NCBI RefSeq assembly: GCF_965227785.1
Contig: NZ_OZ245785.1
Coordinates: forward strand, 620,001 to 684,000
Length of the DNA: 64,000 nucleotides
Direction: 5' to 3'
Source: Gracilimonas sp965227785
GTDB taxonomy: Bacteria > Bacteroidota > Rhodothermia > Balneolales > Balneolaceae
Positions 36,265 through 46,745 of the stretch are shown piece after piece. Each line of letters starts with the position of its first letter. Positions within the stretch are counted from its first letter, which is position 1. The translations under genes were made by a program, and so were the position numbers. A model generated the notes under the pieces. It made no database searches and was not told where the DNA came from. It saw nothing but the letters and a program-made list of their open reading frames with translations.

Positions 36265-36903
36265 CTAATCGTTATCAGGGTCGATAATATGACGGGTTAT
36301 CCCTTTGGCGATAGCTTCGGAACGGGAATGCACTTCCAGTTTTTGGTAAATATTCCGGATATGATGCCGGACTCCATCCACCGACAAGAATATCTTTTTC
36401 CCAATAGCTGCATACGAACGACCAGTGGCCAACTCTTTCAGGATTTGTATTTCACGGTCCGACAGCTCTTCTTCCAAATCCGCTGCCTTTTGAAAAGTTG
36501 CGATTACTTTTCGGGCTATATTTGGGGTGATTGGAGAACCGCCTTCATGGGCATCACGAATAGCGTGTACCATTTCATCGGGTGTTACTTTTTTCATCAG
36601 GTATCCCACAGCACCGGCTTTCAAAGCATCAAAAATATGATCGTCGTCATCATGTACCGTTGCCATAATGATATTCACATCCGGGTGGTTTTCCCGCATA
36701 TATTTCACCCCTTCAATACCGGACATTCCCGGCAGACCAATATCCATAATCATCAAATCCACTTTGTTGATGGCATCGGACTCAAATGCATCTTCACACG
36801 AACCAAAACTTCCGATTACCGTTAAATCCCTTTCATGGTCGATAAAGGTTTCCCATCCCTCCCGCATGTACTCATTGTCTTCTACGATACCAACTTTAAT
36901 CAC
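36265..36903 (-). CDS. NarL/LuxR-family response regulator
   Basis: A DNA-binding two-component regulator of 212 residues. The receiver domain has the acidic pair E8/D9, phospho-acceptor D54 in LMIMDIGLPGMSG, the Thr at MATVHDD and Lys in YLMKKVTPDE. The LuxR helix-turn-helix (about 146-205) shows LSDREIQILKELATGRSYAAIG and LSVDGVRHHIRNIYQKLEV. The start is GTG at 36903. It is 89 bases downstream of the sensor kinase gene, so it is the obvious partner. A close paralogue is encoded at 47124. Confidence 0.93.
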   Translation of the reverse strand: MIKVGIVEDNEYMREGWETFIDHERDLTVIGSFGSCEDAFESDAINKVDLMIMDIGLPGMSGIEGVKYMRENHPDVNIIMATVHDDDDHIFDALKAGAVGYLMKKVTPDEMVHAIRDAHEGGSPITPNIARKVIATFQKAADLEEELSDREIQILKELATGRSYAAIGKKIFLSVDGVRHHIRNIYQKLEVHSRSEAIAKGITRHIIDPDND

Positions 36904-36992
36904 GATAAGCCCTTGTTACTTTGTAAGATATTTGCTTCCCTAAATATAGCCCGTTCTACCGAAAAACCTACCGCATGCTTATGTGGTCTTAA

Positions 36993-39848
36993 TCAAAGAG
37001 GAACTTTCAGCATCCATCGGGTTCCAAATCCTTCGGATGTTTTCAAAGAAATCTCTGCATTTATCTGCTCTGCCCGTTTGTGTATGTTCACCAGCCCGTT
37101 CCCTTTTCGTACACTATCCACATCCATGCCTTCACCGTTATCCTGAACTACCAGTTTTAACTCTCCTTCTTCGTATTTCATGATAACATCCAGTTGTGAG
37201 GCTTTGGAATGACGTACGGCATTCGTCACCATTTCCTTGAAGATCAGCCACAGGTGTTGGCGCAATTGCATATCAAGCTTGCCAGGGATAAACTCATCAA
37301 TTTTAAGGCTGTATTCCATCTCCTTACTTTCCAACAAATCTGACGTAAAACGGCGGCACTTGGAAAGAAAAGCCGGCCAGTCGTCATGCTCCGGATTTAT
37401 AGCCCACACAATGTCCGTGATTTTTTCTTTGGCGTCATCCGCGCTGTTAGCTATCAAATTAACGAACCGGTTCTTGTCTTTTTTCACCTTGTCGCTTTTG
37501 ATAGCCTCCGCAAAATAGCTGATACTGCTAAGAGTGGCGCTAACCTCATCGTGAAGGTCGCTGGCAATGTTATTCCGGATTCGTTGTACCCGAAGAATTT
37601 GATTAATCCTGATTTTATAGGCCAGGTACAAAATCCCGGCAATGGTAAACGTATATAACAAATAGGCCCACCAGGTTCGGTACCAGGGAGGTAAAATTTC
37701 GAAAGGAATAGCATCGGCGATACCTGCTACATCATACACATTCTTACTGCGCACCCTGAATATATAGTTGCCTTCAGGGATGTTGGTATAATCTTTTTGG
37801 GTTTCATAAGTCCAGGTGCTCCAGTCTGAATCAAAGCCTTCCAGCTTCACCTGGTATTGATTGCGATCGGGAGCCACATAACTGGCCGCGGCATAGTTAA
37901 AACGGAGCTCATTATTGGCATAAGGCAAAACAATGGGCTTCTGAGGCTCACCGAATCCTCCATAAATCAATGAGTCTCGGTTTATGTAAATACCGGTGAT
38001 GTTGGTTTTGTAATGGCTTGTTACATCCTTTGAGTTATTCTGCAGAATATCTATTCCATTTGAGGTACCAAACCATACCTCATCTTCGATACAAGTAATG
38101 TGACTTACAGTTTCCTCAAAACCTATAGCCTGGAAAGGAGTTGACCTTGTTTCCCATTTATTATCTTTTTTCGAGGCTTGTTTTACTTTTCTATTTACTC
38201 TGAACCAAACGGAATCAGTACCACAAGCTTTGAATGCATTGACTTGATCTCTTACAATCTCTGCATCATTATATGTTGAATCTCTTTTAAATTGATTTAT
38301 TGCTTCGTCAAAATAGAAAAGACCATTCGTCGTACCTACAACTAACTGGCCTCTTAAAACTTCAAAAAACTCAATCTCTCCCCTCTCAACCAATCCCATA
38401 GAATAGTTAGTATCTCCAATACTAAAGTTTCCGGTTCTGAAAATTTGCATATCAGAGGTAGTAAACCAGAGTTCATTTTTATAGAAAATAAAGTCTTCGA
38501 TTATACGATCTGCATCAGCCTCATAAATCTTTTTTGCTTCAAATTCAGGATAGGATACTTTTGAAACCGAATTATTCTGAGAGATATAAAAAGTGTCCTT
38601 TTCTAAATGATCCAATCTTATGCGATGAACTCCTGATAGACCCGTCCTTAAAAAAACTTCACTCTTTTTTACATAGACTCCATCCTCTGTATTAACTATT
38701 AAAGAACTCTTGTCAGTTCTTAAATTAATCACCCTTGAAAAAGGTGTATTTATTTTTTTTATGGCTCCTGTAATAAAATCAATTTCGAATAAACCTTCAG
38801 TTGTACCGGCATACACTTTTCCCCGGAACTCTACAATTCCAGTACTTAACCCCTGATAGCCTTTCCTTACATCAATTCGATAATTAGGTTTATTTATCAG
38901 GAGGTGAGTTAAACCGTTATCCAATGCAACCCATAGATTTTCTTCATCATCTAAAAAAACATCATAGGTAACATTAGTGTTTAGCCCTTCTTTAGTCGTG
39001 AATACACCATTTATTTTCCCTTCCTCACCAATTAAATATACCCCCCCTGAAACTGTGGCTACAGCAATTTCATTATTATTTATTTTTGTTGCACGGTAGG
39101 GCCAATGTTTAATAAGAGAATCTGATACAGAACTTTCCAGCATTTGGAATTCTCCTTCTTCATACAAATGAACCCCGTTTTCCCGGCTAAGAAACAAATA
39201 ATTTTTACCCACTTTTTCTACAACATAGGGTGATACTTCTCTAAAAGGATCCGCATCTAAAATCGGCAATAGGGTATCCTCTTCTACACTTACTAACCCT
39301 GTTCCTCTCTTTGTAGTGATTAATTTATCTTCAAAAAAATGAAGGCGCCTAAGATGAGTATCAGATTCAATAACTCTTAAAGAATCATTATCCAGTACAA
39401 AAATATGATGATCGGCCTGAAAAAATATAGCACCACGGTATTCTTTTACATCCCAAACGGTACCAAAACCAGTTTGTTTACCTTCCGGTAACTTCGATAC
39501 AAAACTTTCGGCATAAAAATTAGACAGGGAATCTGATTTCAAAACTCCAAAATCATCAAGGGAAGTGTAATAGATATTCCCATCAGAACCTTTCAGTAGC
39601 GCCCTTACAACATCATTGATTGGGAGGTGGATAAAAGTCCATTCTATGCCAGAATACTTTAAAATGCCCGAACTATTTCCAAAAAACATAGCTCCCGTAC
39701 TATCCTGAGCCACTGCCCAGTTTTGTCTGCTCCCGGGAAAATCTTCAACACCATAAAAGTTAATGTCCGGTAATCCCTGAGATTGGACTAAACCGGACAT
39801 TAACAAATTTATTAGCGTAAATAGGAGAATATACTTACTTAATTTCAT
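36993..39848 (-). CDS. Sensor histidine kinase with beta-propeller input (Reg_prop, Y_Y_Y, HisKA_3, HATPase)
   Basis: Membrane sensor kinase of about 951 residues. There is a Sec signal or N-terminal helix (LLFTLINLLMSGLVQSQG), then a periplasmic region of about 650 residues with two-component-regulator propeller repeats (blade motifs such as ENLWVALDNGLTHL and DEVWFGTSNGIDIL). Next come a Y_Y_Y domain (YQVKLEGFDSDWSTW), one membrane helix (WWAYLLYTFTIAGILYLAY), a HisKA_3 box with SDLHDEVSATLSSISYF (His at about 765) and a HATPase ending DNGEGMD and GNGLVNI. The ATG at 39848 is preferred to the TTG at 39857. It is preceded by an exported protein gene and followed by a response regulator gene. 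Confidence 0.93.
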   Translation of the reverse strand: MKLSKYILLFTLINLLMSGLVQSQGLPDINFYGVEDFPGSRQNWAVAQDSTGAMFFGNSSGILKYSGIEWTFIHLPINDVVRALLKGSDGNIYYTSLDDFGVLKSDSLSNFYAESFVSKLPEGKQTGFGTVWDVKEYRGAIFFQADHHIFVLDNDSLRVIESDTHLRRLHFFEDKLITTKRGTGLVSVEEDTLLPILDADPFREVSPYVVEKVGKNYLFLSRENGVHLYEEGEFQMLESSVSDSLIKHWPYRATKINNNEIAVATVSGGVYLIGEEGKINGVFTTKEGLNTNVTYDVFLDDEENLWVALDNGLTHLLINKPNYRIDVRKGYQGLSTGIVEFRGKVYAGTTEGLFEIDFITGAIKKINTPFSRVINLRTDKSSLIVNTEDGVYVKKSEVFLRTGLSGVHRIRLDHLEKDTFYISQNNSVSKVSYPEFEAKKIYEADADRIIEDFIFYKNELWFTTSDMQIFRTGNFSIGDTNYSMGLVERGEIEFFEVLRGQLVVGTTNGLFYFDEAINQFKRDSTYNDAEIVRDQVNAFKACGTDSVWFRVNRKVKQASKKDNKWETRSTPFQAIGFEETVSHITCIEDEVWFGTSNGIDILQNNSKDVTSHYKTNITGIYINRDSLIYGGFGEPQKPIVLPYANNELRFNYAAASYVAPDRNQYQVKLEGFDSDWSTWTYETQKDYTNIPEGNYIFRVRSKNVYDVAGIADAIPFEILPPWYRTWWAYLLYTFTIAGILYLAYKIRINQILRVQRIRNNIASDLHDEVSATLSSISYFAEAIKSDKVKKDKNRFVNLIANSADDAKEKITDIVWAINPEHDDWPAFLSKCRRFTSDLLESKEMEYSLKIDEFIPGKLDMQLRQHLWLIFKEMVTNAVRHSKASQLDVIMKYEEGELKLVVQDNGEGMDVDSVRKGNGLVNIHKRAEQINAEISLKTSEGFGTRWMLKVPL

Positions 39849-39853
39849 CCCCT

Positions 39854-40576
39854 TCAAGGACCAGTTTCCGGATGCTCAATATTGGGGTCAACATCAGTGA
39901 AATATGACTTTATGTAATTATCAATCTCTTCATCATATTCTTCAAGAATAAAATCTATAAAGGCCTCACTATCTCTTGCAGTAAAGTTAAGACTTTTATT
40001 CCCGTTTCCCGTACATGTAAAACTTCCATCGTCTTTCATGTCACAAGATCTTTCTTCAAAGACCTGATCAGCAAGCTGTGGAGCAATCTGATTACGTTTT
40101 ACTTTATGTAGGTTCTTATAATGTACAACGGCTTCGTACTTTCCTTTCTCCGAAGACTTTCCAAATTCAAAATGATGTGGGATATTAAACCTGATATTAC
40201 CTCTGGTTCCAGTTATATCGCCTGGTTCACCCAATGCTATTTTTACTCCAAATGATTTAGAACTGACCATTTTGACGCTATCGAGCACAACCACGAATTT
40301 AATTTGTTGTTTTGGCACCCGGTTCTGAAGGTCATATCGGATATTTGATTTTTCAGGAACATGATTGACCCTGTTGCTCTGGCTAAGTTGTCGCCCCGCT
40401 CCTTGTCTCGCACTGCCATCAACCTCAATAAATACGTTTACATCATAGTCTAAATTATTATTGATGCATGTTTCAATAATTGGATTACATTTAGGTTTTG
40501 ATTGTGCTGAAGCTCGATTAATAAATGCCCATCCCAAAATTAATAGCACAAAAAATGCTTTTTGTATTACTTTCAT
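39854..40576 (-). CDS. Exported protein of unknown function, first gene of sensor kinase operon
   Basis: Not recognised. From the ATG at 40576 it has 240 residues with a clear Sec signal (cut after NRASAQ, about residue 25); the longer reading from 40639 hides this. The mature protein has four Cys in two close pairs (CNPIIETC; SCDMKDDGSFTC), mixed beta-like content and an acidic C-terminus with several Glu/Asp and Tyr. It is 5 bases upstream of the sensor kinase ATG, so translation is probably coupled. A periplasmic or outer-membrane accessory of that sensor is possible but not shown. Confidence 0.75.
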   Translation of the reverse strand: MKVIQKAFFVLLILGWAFINRASAQSKPKCNPIIETCINNNLDYDVNVFIEVDGSARQGAGRQLSQSNRVNHVPEKSNIRYDLQNRVPKQQIKFVVVLDSVKMVSSKSFGVKIALGEPGDITGTRGNIRFNIPHHFEFGKSSEKGKYEAVVHYKNLHKVKRNQIAPQLADQVFEERSCDMKDDGSFTCTGNGNKSLNFTARDSEAFIDFILEEYDEEIDNYIKSYFTDVDPNIEHPETGP

Positions 40577-40969
40577 ATTGCTTACCCGATTTAGATTTAA
40601 AATGTGAAGGAAGTAACGAGATTTTCGTTCCCGAATCACCGCATAGGTATGTTGTTTGAAGTACGTTGTTAATCCTCAATAAATCAAGGGAAGCCATTCA
40701 GTATAATTTAGAGGCTATGGTAAGCCCTATAGATTGTTAATTTTACGTTCTGATAACGCAGATATAATTTGACTCATTGGGATAAGATTCACACATTATC
40801 CGCATTGTTAATTGAAAACTGCATAAACAGGCGGTGATCAATTAGTTTTTTTTCGGTACTTACTACATACATCTAATCATTTTTTCGGGGAGCGAATAAA
40901 TAAATGGGTACGCTTATCTCAACTGATTAGGGGTTACTAAACAAACAATAAATAATACAAGGGGTAATC
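40577..40969. other. Divergent intergenic region before giant surface protein gene
   Basis: AT-rich stretch of 393 bases with no open frame worth calling. It must hold the promoters of the kinase operon and of the large gene, but no good TTG-N20-TAnnTTTG match was found. A short inverted repeat, GGATAA (40780-40785) and TTATCC (40796-40801), is present. Just before the ATG at 40970 there is a purine run (AAGGGG) that could serve as a ribosome site. Confidence 0.6.
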
Positions 40970-43900
40970 ATGAGATCCAGATTTCTACCATTTCTGTATG
41001 CTATATTTATATTTATTCTGGGAAGCGGAACAGTTTTCGCCCAGGATGGAGTATTTACAGATACATTCATCACTCCTGCTTCAAATACGGTTATTGGGAC
41101 TTCCAATATCACATTTGAGCTGGAAATAGATCCAAATGTCTTAACTGATAGTTTGGATTACATTGAGATTGATGTATTTGCACAAGGTGATACGGCTAAT
41201 TTTGTACAACTACTGCAAATTGGTACTGCAGGTAACTCGGGTGTACAAGAAATTGATGCCGACGAGTCATTTGTACAAAGCGGTACAAATATCGTAACAA
41301 CCTATGAAGGTACATTTGCACCAAATGCATCCAATTACTACACCATCCGCGCTCGGGGGTATACCGATGATGATGGTGCTGGTGCGGGTACTGCAGTGTC
41401 GTTAAATGGCGAGGTTTATGTTGATGTATATGTCGACATAAATGCCCCAACACTCTCGGCTTATGGTTTAGATAACTACTCAGTAGATAATGAACCACGT
41501 ATTGGTGGTGATACTCTAAGAGTTAACATTGTAGATGACTTTATTGACGTTTCGAACGATGATTTTGAGCTGGATTTAGCCATTTTCGAAAACGGAACCA
41601 CGGATACTACTTTTCATTTAGACGGGTCTATCACCGATTTTTTCAATGATGGTGTTCTTATCGACACAACACGGAATGACTCTCTTGATTATGATTTTAC
41701 CTTCTTGGTAGACCTTACCGAATATGTTCCTCAGTCTGCAATCAATGTCGACATTGACCTTGATGTGACCGACGGAGCCGGAAATACTTCCGTTCAAAGT
41801 CAAACTGTATTGGTAAATGACAACACAGCCCCAACAGTACAATTACTTACCATTGATGGAGCGGCTCCTACAGCCGACGTTGTTCCGAATGCTAATACCG
41901 GAGTTAACACCCTCATTTATGACGTGCGGGATACTTATTTAAGTTCAGACAGCTTAAGAGACGACTACAACTTTGACCTTACTTTGTTTGGAGATCTCTT
42001 CTCAGGCACTATCGAAGAGCATGAAGACGCCGGACGACTAACCGTTCAGGGTGATACCTTATTCATCTTCAATGTAAATCTTAAGCCTTATACTCAAAGT
42101 AATGGCAATATTACGCTTGAGGTTACCGATGCGGCCGGAAACAGCGGGTCTGATACAGATAATATAGATATCATCGATTTTAACACCGATGATTATTACC
42201 TGATGCAGCCCTATCCTCATACGGCTTTTAACGATGATATTACCGTTGAGCTTGTACCTAATAAGGAAGGAGAATATACCGGAGCAACCATTCAGCTTTC
42301 GAGCGATCCTGATTTTGCCACCACAGATACTACATATACTCTGGATGATGCGGTTCTAAACGGAACCTTTGATACACCGGCTGATCTTGGGCTTACCGAT
42401 GGCGGTATGTATTATGTACGGGCGGTCGTTTCCGATGCCGATGGTTCTACTTTTAACACCAGAGCCAATCCGGTATTCTATGATACTACCGCACCATCCC
42501 TCACTCTTGCTTTGCTTGACGCTATCGATTTTGGTGGAACCGATTACATAACCGGCGACAATACAAGAGTACAGTTCAACTCAACAGACGATGACCTGAA
42601 TGAATTGGATGTAGATGTACAGCGGGTACTTATTGACTCTACCACCAACTTCTTCAATGCCGCTTCTCTCACGGAATATCCCTTCCGCTTCTCTTTCGAC
42701 TCGGAAGACTATGACGGAGATTTAACGAATGAGTTATTTGATGGAATGGTTGTTTTCAGAGTTATATCAACCGACAACCTGGGCAATCAAAGCATGCCTA
42801 TGTACTTCCCGGTAAATGTTGATAACGTATCAGCTGATTATATCCTGTCGGAAGTTAACGGCATCGATATACTTGCTGATAATGCTGACGGCAACTACCC
42901 TCCGATTAATGCCGGTGGAGTGCTTACGCTCGAATTCACCCATTATGCGGATGACATAGCCGCGGATGGTGCCGAATTTGAATTGGATTACGGTGGTGAC
43001 ATTATTGTTGGTGAAATCACTGCTCAAACATCTGATACCTATACGGTAGAGTTCGCCATCCCGGATAATGATATGGACGTGGATGTTGACCTGACTCCCG
43101 GAACCGGAGACATTACGGTCAATTTCACTGATGTGTTTGGTAATGAAAATGAAAATTACATCGGTACTCCGGATGTTGGAACTATCCAGATTTTCAACAA
43201 CGAGCAGCCTTGGGTAGCTCTGCTTGATGGATTCGCCAATAACATCGTTCGTGATACGCTTGAACTTGATCTCGATCTTCAAAGCGACCGTGAACTTGTT
43301 GACAGCGTCATGATCCAGTATGGTACGTATACCGAAACGGATACCACCTATTCTGAATTGGTAACATTACCTGTAGATTCTCTGGACGGAGCCGGTGATT
43401 ATACCTATCCGTTCTTAACTACCGACTTAGCTGATGGCGATTACCTGCTCCGAACTGTGACTTACGGTTTTGAATATGATCGCTTTGATGGTACACAGGT
43501 AACCGTAGCCGATACCTCCTATGCCCTGCGTATTGATAACACACATAACGGTACAACCGAGCGTGTAGCTATTCTTGAACAGCCCGACAATACCTTACAC
43601 GGCAGCGAGGATATTACGTTATCAGCAGAAAATGGCGGAGATGCATACGGAACCCTCTTTGAAGGTAAATTCGTTGCAACAAACCCTATGGTCGAAGATG
43701 GTGCTGATACTACATGGGTACTCATCGATTCTGTAACTGCAGAAACAACCGACGGTATCTTTACGACCGATGTAGATGAATTAACACTGGAAGGATTGTT
43801 CGATATCGACAATGTGGAAGGTGTGTTTACTTTCCGTGCCGTTGGTTTTGACTCTGCAGGTGTTTATCAGAACATTACCGGTAACATGGATGATCCAATG

Positions 43901-46681
43901 GCGGTAGCTACTATCGAAGTGTTTTACGACGATATCTCCCCGTCGGGTACCATTGCTGTTAACGGCATGTCGATTGAGCACCCCTCCTCTCCTGTAAATG
44001 CTGATGACTGGAGTTCTCAGTCTTTCACAGACTTCAATGCATGGAGCGGTATGGTAACCATAGGCTTTGAGCTGGATGAAGAAGAGAATGACTTCAACCG
44101 AGCCATTTTAGATATCCGAAGAGGTGCTGCCAGAGAGCCGGGAGATTATGATGATTTCCGATCTTCTCAGGATCAAACCATTGCAACCCTGACAGGTGCC
44201 GGAGCAGAATATGAACTGGACGTGGATGAATTAGATCCCGGTGCGGTTTATGTACTTACCATGTATCTGATTGATGACTTTGGTAACCGCTACGAAGCAG
44301 GAACCGTTGAATTTACAGCTGTTGGCCCAAGAGCCCACATTACCGGACTAAGTGATGAACACGGTGATATTTACGTGCAGGCTACTCCTCATACCCAAAC
44401 AGCTATACTGGAGGTTTCTACCGACAGTGGAGCAACGTATGAGCAGGTGTCGGTCATCGAAGATGGTGATTTCAATTACTTCCAAAGTTTTGGATATGAT
44501 GCCTACAAGTATACCAGCATGAACCTGGAAGATTTCCAGTTACCTCTTGGCAACCTGATGTTCAGGTTAACAGCCGGTGAAAATGAAGAGTTGTACGAAT
44601 CAGAGCATCAAAACTCGACCACTATCATGGTCAACCATTCCGAAAGCTCCGATGTACGGGCTAAGGCAGGTCCTGAGGTAAATCAAATGCAGGGTGTCTT
44701 CACTCCTGTTACTTCAGACGACATAGACCTTTCTCTCTACAGAGCTAAAGGCGAGATCGATGATATCCGGGTTGAAATAGCTCCAATCAATACTAACGAC
44801 AATATAAGTCTGTTCCTTTTAGCGGATCAGAATACGTTCTCAACGCTCAATAGTCTCGAGTGGGCCATTTTCCCAAGATGGGCTGATTATACTGATAGTG
44901 ACTGGTTTGGTATTTCCAGTCCGCTTGAAGCTATTGATGGAAACTACCTTGGCTTCAAGGATGAAAATGATGCCATTCGCCTTGATGACGATATTGACAT
45001 TACAGGCGGCGGTAAGTTTTATGCTTACGTTACAACGGTACTACCTACCGGTGAAACCATTATGACCCGTGAAATCATTGAAGTGCAACGAGTAGCTGCC
45101 CAAAATGGTGGAATGGTAGTTTCACAGGATGGTAACTTCGTGATTGATATTGAGGAGAATACGCTTGACAGAAACGCCAATCTTATGATTGAAGAAGACC
45201 CTTCAAGCTTGTTCTTTACGCATGACAGTGAAGCTCAATACGGACAGATTGGTACAGCTTATTACCTGAATTCGTTTACAAGTAATGCTGTACGTGATGG
45301 ACGTAGAGTTAACTTCTCTATTGCTTATAACCCGGCTGACATCATGGACCTTAATGAAAATGGATCCACTGATGATGAAATCGCTGCCCTTTGCGTTGGT
45401 TTTACCGATGTAGGAGACACTGAGATCAGCTTCCAGGGAATACTTGACAAGCAAATTGACACCGATAATAACATGTTCCATTTCACGATGGAATACCTTC
45501 CTACTACAGCCATGCGTTTAGCCTTGGTACTTGAAGGTGCTGTTGTTAACAACCCGGGATCAATGAGAGTAGTTAATACCTCTATTGACAGTGATGTACC
45601 ATACGTAAATGAAGATCATTACCTATCTATAACCGTCTCTGATGATAAGGTGAACAGCTTCAATGAGTACTGGATGATCGTAGATGGCTCCATCATAGGT
45701 GCTGATACCTATGCTGCTGATGGGCTGCAAAATGGTTGGAAAATAGTTGCAGACAACGATATCGAAGACCTGAACCTGAATGAAGGTCTGCATACCGTAC
45801 GGTTTGTAATCACCAACAACAACGGCAACCGCCTGGATATGACTTACGATTTCATAGTCGACAAGAAGAAACCTGTTGTTTCACAGGATATTCAGTTCGT
45901 CGATATGATTCAATCCGGTCATAAGAACACGCTTTCGTTCATAGTCAGAGATGCTATGGCCGGCGATCAGGCAGGGTCCGGAGTAGCACTGGACGAAATC
46001 TACGTTGATGTTTACCTGATAGAGCCAGACAAGCGTTATGGAGCATATGATACAGCTTCCGGAACATGGCACTACCGTCAGGATGTCTTCAAGCGATACT
46101 TTAAACAGTATAGCGAAGGAGACTTCATGCTGGGCGAAGGAAGCCGAAGCGATTCCATGGGCTTGTATTTTGAAGTAGTCTTCAACCAGGAACTCGAAGT
46201 TTCAGGCTATGAGTTCGTGGTACATAACGGGGACTTTGTTTTCGATGAGGACTCTCTCGAAATATGCGAAACCGTATGTAGAGAAGATGATTTCGAAATA
46301 GAGAACTATTACGAAGGCGGTATAATGGACAGAGCCTCCAACCAGGCAAATGCAGTTTCGTTTACCGTTGGAATCGATCCTACCGTTACTTCCAATGAAG
46401 AGGAAAACATCATTCCTGAAAAATTCCATATGGATCAGAACTACCCGAATCCATTCAACCCAACTACTACTATTCAATATGGCATCCCTGAAGCAAGTGA
46501 TGTTATAATGAAAGTGTACAATACACTTGGGCAGGAAGTAATGACCCTGGTTAACGATCGCAAGAGTGCAGGAACGTATAAAGTACAGTTCGATGCCGCT
46601 ACCCTTGCCAGTGGTATGTATATATACCGTATCGTAGCCGGAGATTTCGTTCAAACGAAGAAACTGATGCTGATCAAGTAG
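40970..46681 (+). CDS. Giant Asp-rich surface/secreted protein with type IX secretion sorting domain
   Basis: A 1903-residue exported protein. Sec signal peptide, cut after GTVFAQ (about residue 25). The long middle is built from beta-rich, Ig/cadherin-like units, with recurring phrases such as VTDGAGNTSVQSQTV, VTDAAGNSGSD and NTAPTV or DTTAPSLTL at unit borders, very rich in Asp and Thr and poor in Lys and Cys. The last 80 residues are a T9SS type A sorting domain: NYPNPFNPTTTIQYGIPE, MKVYNTLGQEV, AGTYKVQFDA, SGMYIYRI and a final KKLMLIK. Cleaved and attached or released at the surface by T9SS. The role is probably adhesion, matrix or S-layer-like; Asp runs suggest Ca binding. A terminator follows. 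Confidence 0.92.
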   Translation: MRSRFLPFLYAIFIFILGSGTVFAQDGVFTDTFITPASNTVIGTSNITFELEIDPNVLTDSLDYIEIDVFAQGDTANFVQLLQIGTAGNSGVQEIDADESFVQSGTNIVTTYEGTFAPNASNYYTIRARGYTDDDGAGAGTAVSLNGEVYVDVYVDINAPTLSAYGLDNYSVDNEPRIGGDTLRVNIVDDFIDVSNDDFELDLAIFENGTTDTTFHLDGSITDFFNDGVLIDTTRNDSLDYDFTFLVDLTEYVPQSAINVDIDLDVTDGAGNTSVQSQTVLVNDNTAPTVQLLTIDGAAPTADVVPNANTGVNTLIYDVRDTYLSSDSLRDDYNFDLTLFGDLFSGTIEEHEDAGRLTVQGDTLFIFNVNLKPYTQSNGNITLEVTDAAGNSGSDTDNIDIIDFNTDDYYLMQPYPHTAFNDDITVELVPNKEGEYTGATIQLSSDPDFATTDTTYTLDDAVLNGTFDTPADLGLTDGGMYYVRAVVSDADGSTFNTRANPVFYDTTAPSLTLALLDAIDFGGTDYITGDNTRVQFNSTDDDLNELDVDVQRVLIDSTTNFFNAASLTEYPFRFSFDSEDYDGDLTNELFDGMVVFRVISTDNLGNQSMPMYFPVNVDNVSADYILSEVNGIDILADNADGNYPPINAGGVLTLEFTHYADDIAADGAEFELDYGGDIIVGEITAQTSDTYTVEFAIPDNDMDVDVDLTPGTGDITVNFTDVFGNENENYIGTPDVGTIQIFNNEQPWVALLDGFANNIVRDTLELDLDLQSDRELVDSVMIQYGTYTETDTTYSELVTLPVDSLDGAGDYTYPFLTTDLADGDYLLRTVTYGFEYDRFDGTQVTVADTSYALRIDNTHNGTTERVAILEQPDNTLHGSEDITLSAENGGDAYGTLFEGKFVATNPMVEDGADTTWVLIDSVTAETTDGIFTTDVDELTLEGLFDIDNVEGVFTFRAVGFDSAGVYQNITGNMDDPMAVATIEVFYDDISPSGTIAVNGMSIEHPSSPVNADDWSSQSFTDFNAWSGMVTIGFELDEEENDFNRAILDIRRGAAREPGDYDDFRSSQDQTIATLTGAGAEYELDVDELDPGAVYVLTMYLIDDFGNRYEAGTVEFTAVGPRAHITGLSDEHGDIYVQATPHTQTAILEVSTDSGATYEQVSVIEDGDFNYFQSFGYDAYKYTSMNLEDFQLPLGNLMFRLTAGENEELYESEHQNSTTIMVNHSESSDVRAKAGPEVNQMQGVFTPVTSDDIDLSLYRAKGEIDDIRVEIAPINTNDNISLFLLADQNTFSTLNSLEWAIFPRWADYTDSDWFGISSPLEAIDGNYLGFKDENDAIRLDDDIDITGGGKFYAYVTTVLPTGETIMTREIIEVQRVAAQNGGMVVSQDGNFVIDIEENTLDRNANLMIEEDPSSLFFTHDSEAQYGQIGTAYYLNSFTSNAVRDGRRVNFSIAYNPADIMDLNENGSTDDEIAALCVGFTDVGDTEISFQGILDKQIDTDNNMFHFTMEYLPTTAMRLALVLEGAVVNNPGSMRVVNTSIDSDVPYVNEDHYLSITVSDDKVNSFNEYWMIVDGSIIGADTYAADGLQNGWKIVADNDIEDLNLNEGLHTVRFVITNNNGNRLDMTYDFIVDKKKPVVSQDIQFVDMIQSGHKNTLSFIVRDAMAGDQAGSGVALDEIYVDVYLIEPDKRYGAYDTASGTWHYRQDVFKRYFKQYSEGDFMLGEGSRSDSMGLYFEVVFNQELEVSGYEFVVHNGDFVFDEDSLEICETVCREDDFEIENYYEGGIMDRASNQANAVSFTVGIDPTVTSNEEENIIPEKFHMDQNYPNPFNPTTTIQYGIPEASDVIMKVYNTLGQEVMTLVNDRKSAGTYKVQFDAATLASGMYIYRIVAGDFVQTKKLMLIK

Positions 46682-46715
46682 AACTCAGCGCTCAGTTAAA
46701 TACATAGTAACTTTT

Positions 46716-46745
46716 AAGGGCTGCTCTCGGGCAGCCCTTTTTTTA
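46716..46745 (+). terminator. Terminator of giant surface protein gene
   Basis: GGGCTGC (46718-46724), loop TCTCGG, GCAGCCC (46731-46737), extended by AA/TT, then a T run to 46744. It lies 35 bases after the stop. Confidence 0.9.

Noticed and set aside
40577..40969. tRNA or small RNA gene
   Set aside because: No cloverleaf, T-loop consensus or terminator-ended hairpin RNA could be recognised.
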